A stretch of 64,000 bases of DNA, taken from assembly GCA_964398315.1 (NCBI GenBank), contig CAYNMV010000010.1, positions 22,481 to 86,480 of the forward strand. Reading direction: 5' to 3'. The DNA comes from JADLCB01 sp964398315 (GTDB taxonomy: Bacteria; Planctomycetota; Phycisphaerae; Tepidisphaerales; Tepidisphaeraceae). Each line of letters opens with the position of its first letter. Position 1 is the stretch's first letter. The translations under genes were made by a program, and so were the position numbers. The notes beneath the pieces are model-generated. The model was not told the DNA's origin and ran no database searches. It saw only the letters and a list, made by a program, of their open reading frames with translations. This document shows, in pieces, positions 62,652 to 64,000 of the stretch.

Positions 62652-63233
62652 ATGGATTTGAGCATTCCTCGGGTACGGCTGAGTCAAATGAACGTGGCGA
62701 ACCGGGTACCTGTGATCTCGGTCAGCTTGGTCGGCTGCCTGCTGCTCATGGCGCTGGCCTGGAGGGGGGGCGTCCATCCGACCTTGGGGGTGGGCCATGC
62801 CTCCGCCAAGGGGGGCGTGGCGACGGAAACCGCCTGGGAAGCGGGGTTGGTGCATCACCATTTGGTATTTCGGATATGGCGTTGGGGGAGCGGAGCCGCG
62901 CCGACGGCTGATGGGATGACGGCGCGGTGGAGCGTTCGTGGTAGATCTGTAGGACCCGATCAATTTCTCGAGGCCCACGAGAGGGGCATCCCGGGTCTCC
63001 GATTCAGCTGGTATCGCACCCAACTCTCTGGCACGCGAGGCGGTCGCTCGACAACCGTTCGTGAGTTCCGCGTATTCGCGCCGGTGGTTGTACTGCTTGC
63101 GGGAACGGCTTGCGGAGTCGCACGGGTGCTGCGCAATCGGCGGGGCGAGGGCCGCCCAGGGTTCGCCATAGTCCCCAAGGAGCTGAGAGGGGACATTCAG
63201 GCGGCAGTTAAGCAACCAGAGAGGCCGGGATAA
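62652..63233 (+). CDS. Hypothetical protein with two membrane segments, possibly truncated
   Basis: The product has 193 residues with an N-terminal membrane segment (VISVSLVGCLLLMALAW), a soluble loop with a WRWGSG/W-rich pattern, a second segment (VFAPVVVLLAGTACGVARVL) and an Arg-rich end. The layout recalls a family common in planctomycetes that normally ends in a zinc ribbon after the RRRR stretch; no such ribbon is present and the stop falls inside palindrome copy B. Start at 62652 without a strong ribosome site. Confidence 0.65.
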   Translation: MDLSIPRVRLSQMNVANRVPVISVSLVGCLLLMALAWRGGVHPTLGVGHASAKGGVATETAWEAGLVHHHLVFRIWRWGSGAAPTADGMTARWSVRGRSVGPDQFLEAHERGIPGLRFSWYRTQLSGTRGGRSTTVREFRVFAPVVVLLAGTACGVARVLRNRRGEGRPGFAIVPKELRGDIQAAVKQPERPG

Positions 63234-63266
63234 GGGGTCACTACCCACTGATTATCAGTCGTGACC
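63230..63266. repeat. Palindromic element, copy B (inverted relative to copy A, 3' end replaced)
   Basis: ATAAGGGGTCACTAC, two differing bases, ACTGATTATCAGT, then xGxGACC: this matches the reverse complement of 59991-60033 at about 33 of 37 positions. The last bases of the palindrome are replaced by the adjoining inverted-repeat element. Confidence 0.8.
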
Positions 63267-63512
63267 GGAATGGCATTCATGGCCAGAAAAGTGACGCAGA
63301 TCGATTGAGTGGCTGTGAAACCGATCTGCGTTACTTTTCTGGCCTGCGTCACCTTTTCTGGCCCGCTGGAAGTGAATGCCATTCCGCAAAGACGCTTTAA
63401 CAACAGTACACCGGCTCGACCCGGGGCCGGAGGCCCGCGCCCGCAGGGGGCGGGAACGCGCATACCCCCGCGCGAGGGACGCGGGGGCGATAAAACCGCC
63501 GCCGGCGAGACG
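63234..63512. other. Repeat-rich intergenic region
   Basis: Holds most of palindrome copy B and the nested inverted-repeat element, then about 100 bases of very GC-rich sequence (63415-63500). The frame of the next gene is open through it, but the residues are not protein-like. Confidence 0.6.
63266..63386. mobile_element. Nested inverted-repeat element, possible MITE-like or REP-like unit
   Basis: Outer arms CGGAATGGCATTCA (63266-63279) and its perfect complement at 63373-63386. Inner arms of 23 bases at 63281-63303 and 63322-63344 with one mismatch. A further half copy of the inner arm (CCTGCGTCACCTTTTCTGG) lies at 63343-63361. No transposase is encoded. The inner motif AAAGTGACGCAGATCGATT also occurs at 62088-62106. 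Confidence 0.6.
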
Positions 63513-63884
63513 ATGTCAGCACCCATCAATGTCCAGGCCCCAAGGTATGGCCTGTCGGCAGACAATACCACGTTGAGGCTACAGCGTCCGCCAGGGCTGG
63601 ATATGCGCTCAACATCTGTAACTCTGACCCTGACCGAGTGGGGAAACCCGCTTCAAGGCAAGCAGTTAAATCATGACTGGCTTTCTGCGCCCGACCTCCC
63701 GTATCCGCAGCAGGTGTTTTACCCGAATGTGCGTAGTGACAACCGGATCACGGACGCCAATGGACGTGCCACCTACACATTCGACTACAATGCCCAAACG
63801 ACCCCAGGCACCTATACGATCAGGTTCATGTGCTCAGATGTCGCGCCAGTTCCGACCGTAACGATCACAATCATTATCGAATGA
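63513..63884 (+). CDS. Ig-like domain protein or fragment
   Basis: The product has 123 residues from the ATG at 63513 and forms one immunoglobulin-like beta domain (NTTLRLQRPPGLDMRSTSVT, then DNRITDANGRATYTFDYNAQ and GTYTIRFMCSD). No signal peptide is present, so it may be the C-terminal piece of a larger surface protein whose front was replaced by the repeat element just upstream. The next gene starts 12 bases later. Confidence 0.6.
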   Translation: MSAPINVQAPRYGLSADNTTLRLQRPPGLDMRSTSVTLTLTEWGNPLQGKQLNHDWLSAPDLPYPQQVFYPNVRSDNRITDANGRATYTFDYNAQTTPGTYTIRFMCSDVAPVPTVTITIIIE

Positions 63885-63895
63885 GGACGCGCACG

Positions 63896-64000
63896 ATGCG
63901 CACATTTTTAGTCGTGTTCGTGCTGATCTTGTGGGCAGCCGTGGCGCTGGTCATTTGCGCTGATGTCTCGCAGCGCATCGGCCGCATCCCCCTGATCGGT
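63896..64000 (+). CDS. Start of an exported or membrane protein (cut by window end)
   Basis: Thirty-five codons are visible. GAGGA lies 8 bases before the ATG. The product begins with a signal peptide or membrane anchor (RTFLVVFVLILWAAVALVIC) followed by ADVSQRIGRIPLIG. Likely co-transcribed with the preceding gene. Confidence 0.65.
   Translation, partial: MRTFLVVFVLILWAAVALVICADVSQRIGRIPLIG

Overview
The window is high-GC bacterial chromosome, and several traits point to the Planctomycetota, probably class Phycisphaerae. There is a pseudopilin with the planctomycete DG(H) tail, a subtilase with an N-terminal LEPR-type surface motif, a second surface protein with an LExRRLL motif, FecR- and STN-type exported proteins, and a mix of Shine-Dalgarno-led and apparently leaderless genes. 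No tRNA, rRNA, CRISPR array or intact insertion sequence was found. I did not name a species.

Layout. Positions 1-2627: two tandem paralogous exported proteins. 2893-8715: HtrA protease, panB, an ExbB/ExbD-type proton channel pair and a phosphohexomutase. 8801-12311: a PhoH ATPase followed by a 7TM-HD phosphodiesterase. 12899-17116: a TPR/beta-barrel outer-membrane protein and a FecR protein with a very long Pro/Val-rich tail. 17448-24987: VWA protein, apgM, a DUF2156-GNAT fusion, ribBA, a zinc-ribbon membrane protein and truB. 25271-28783: ECF sigma factor, anti-sigma factor, an exported STN-like protein and trpA. 29089-35831: MBL hydrolase, hpt, otsAB, a phage tape-measure remnant, a small lipoprotein, a condensation-type acyltransferase and an ICMT-like methyltransferase. 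36129-45810: beta-propeller lipoprotein, subtilase, pseudopilin, radical SAM protein and nadE. 45832-45940: a cluster of three perfect parS sites, which suggests this part of the chromosome is near the replication origin. 46008-57509: HDOD-PilZ protein, upp, TerC, CPA2 antiporter, aroK, prepilin peptidase, LapA-like protein, hisF and small membrane proteins.

The last 6 kb (57967-64000) differ from the rest. Base composition is less GC-rich in stretches and there are many broken genes. A surface protein with FN3-like domains is followed by a 5'-truncated gene with a transglutaminase-like Cys-His-Asp C-terminal domain, small exported proteins, fragments of a second transglutaminase-like C-terminus, and palindromic repeats. 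Two inverted copies of one 43-base palindrome flank the broken block. This looks like a recombining cassette region of secreted modules and is the most unusual part of the window.

The metabolic genes (panB, ribBA, nadE, trpA, aroK, hisF, hpt, upp, otsAB, apgM) are scattered singly rather than grouped by pathway. Many of them lack a Shine-Dalgarno sequence and instead carry a -10-like hexamer 6-11 bases before the start codon, which suggests leaderless transcription of single genes.
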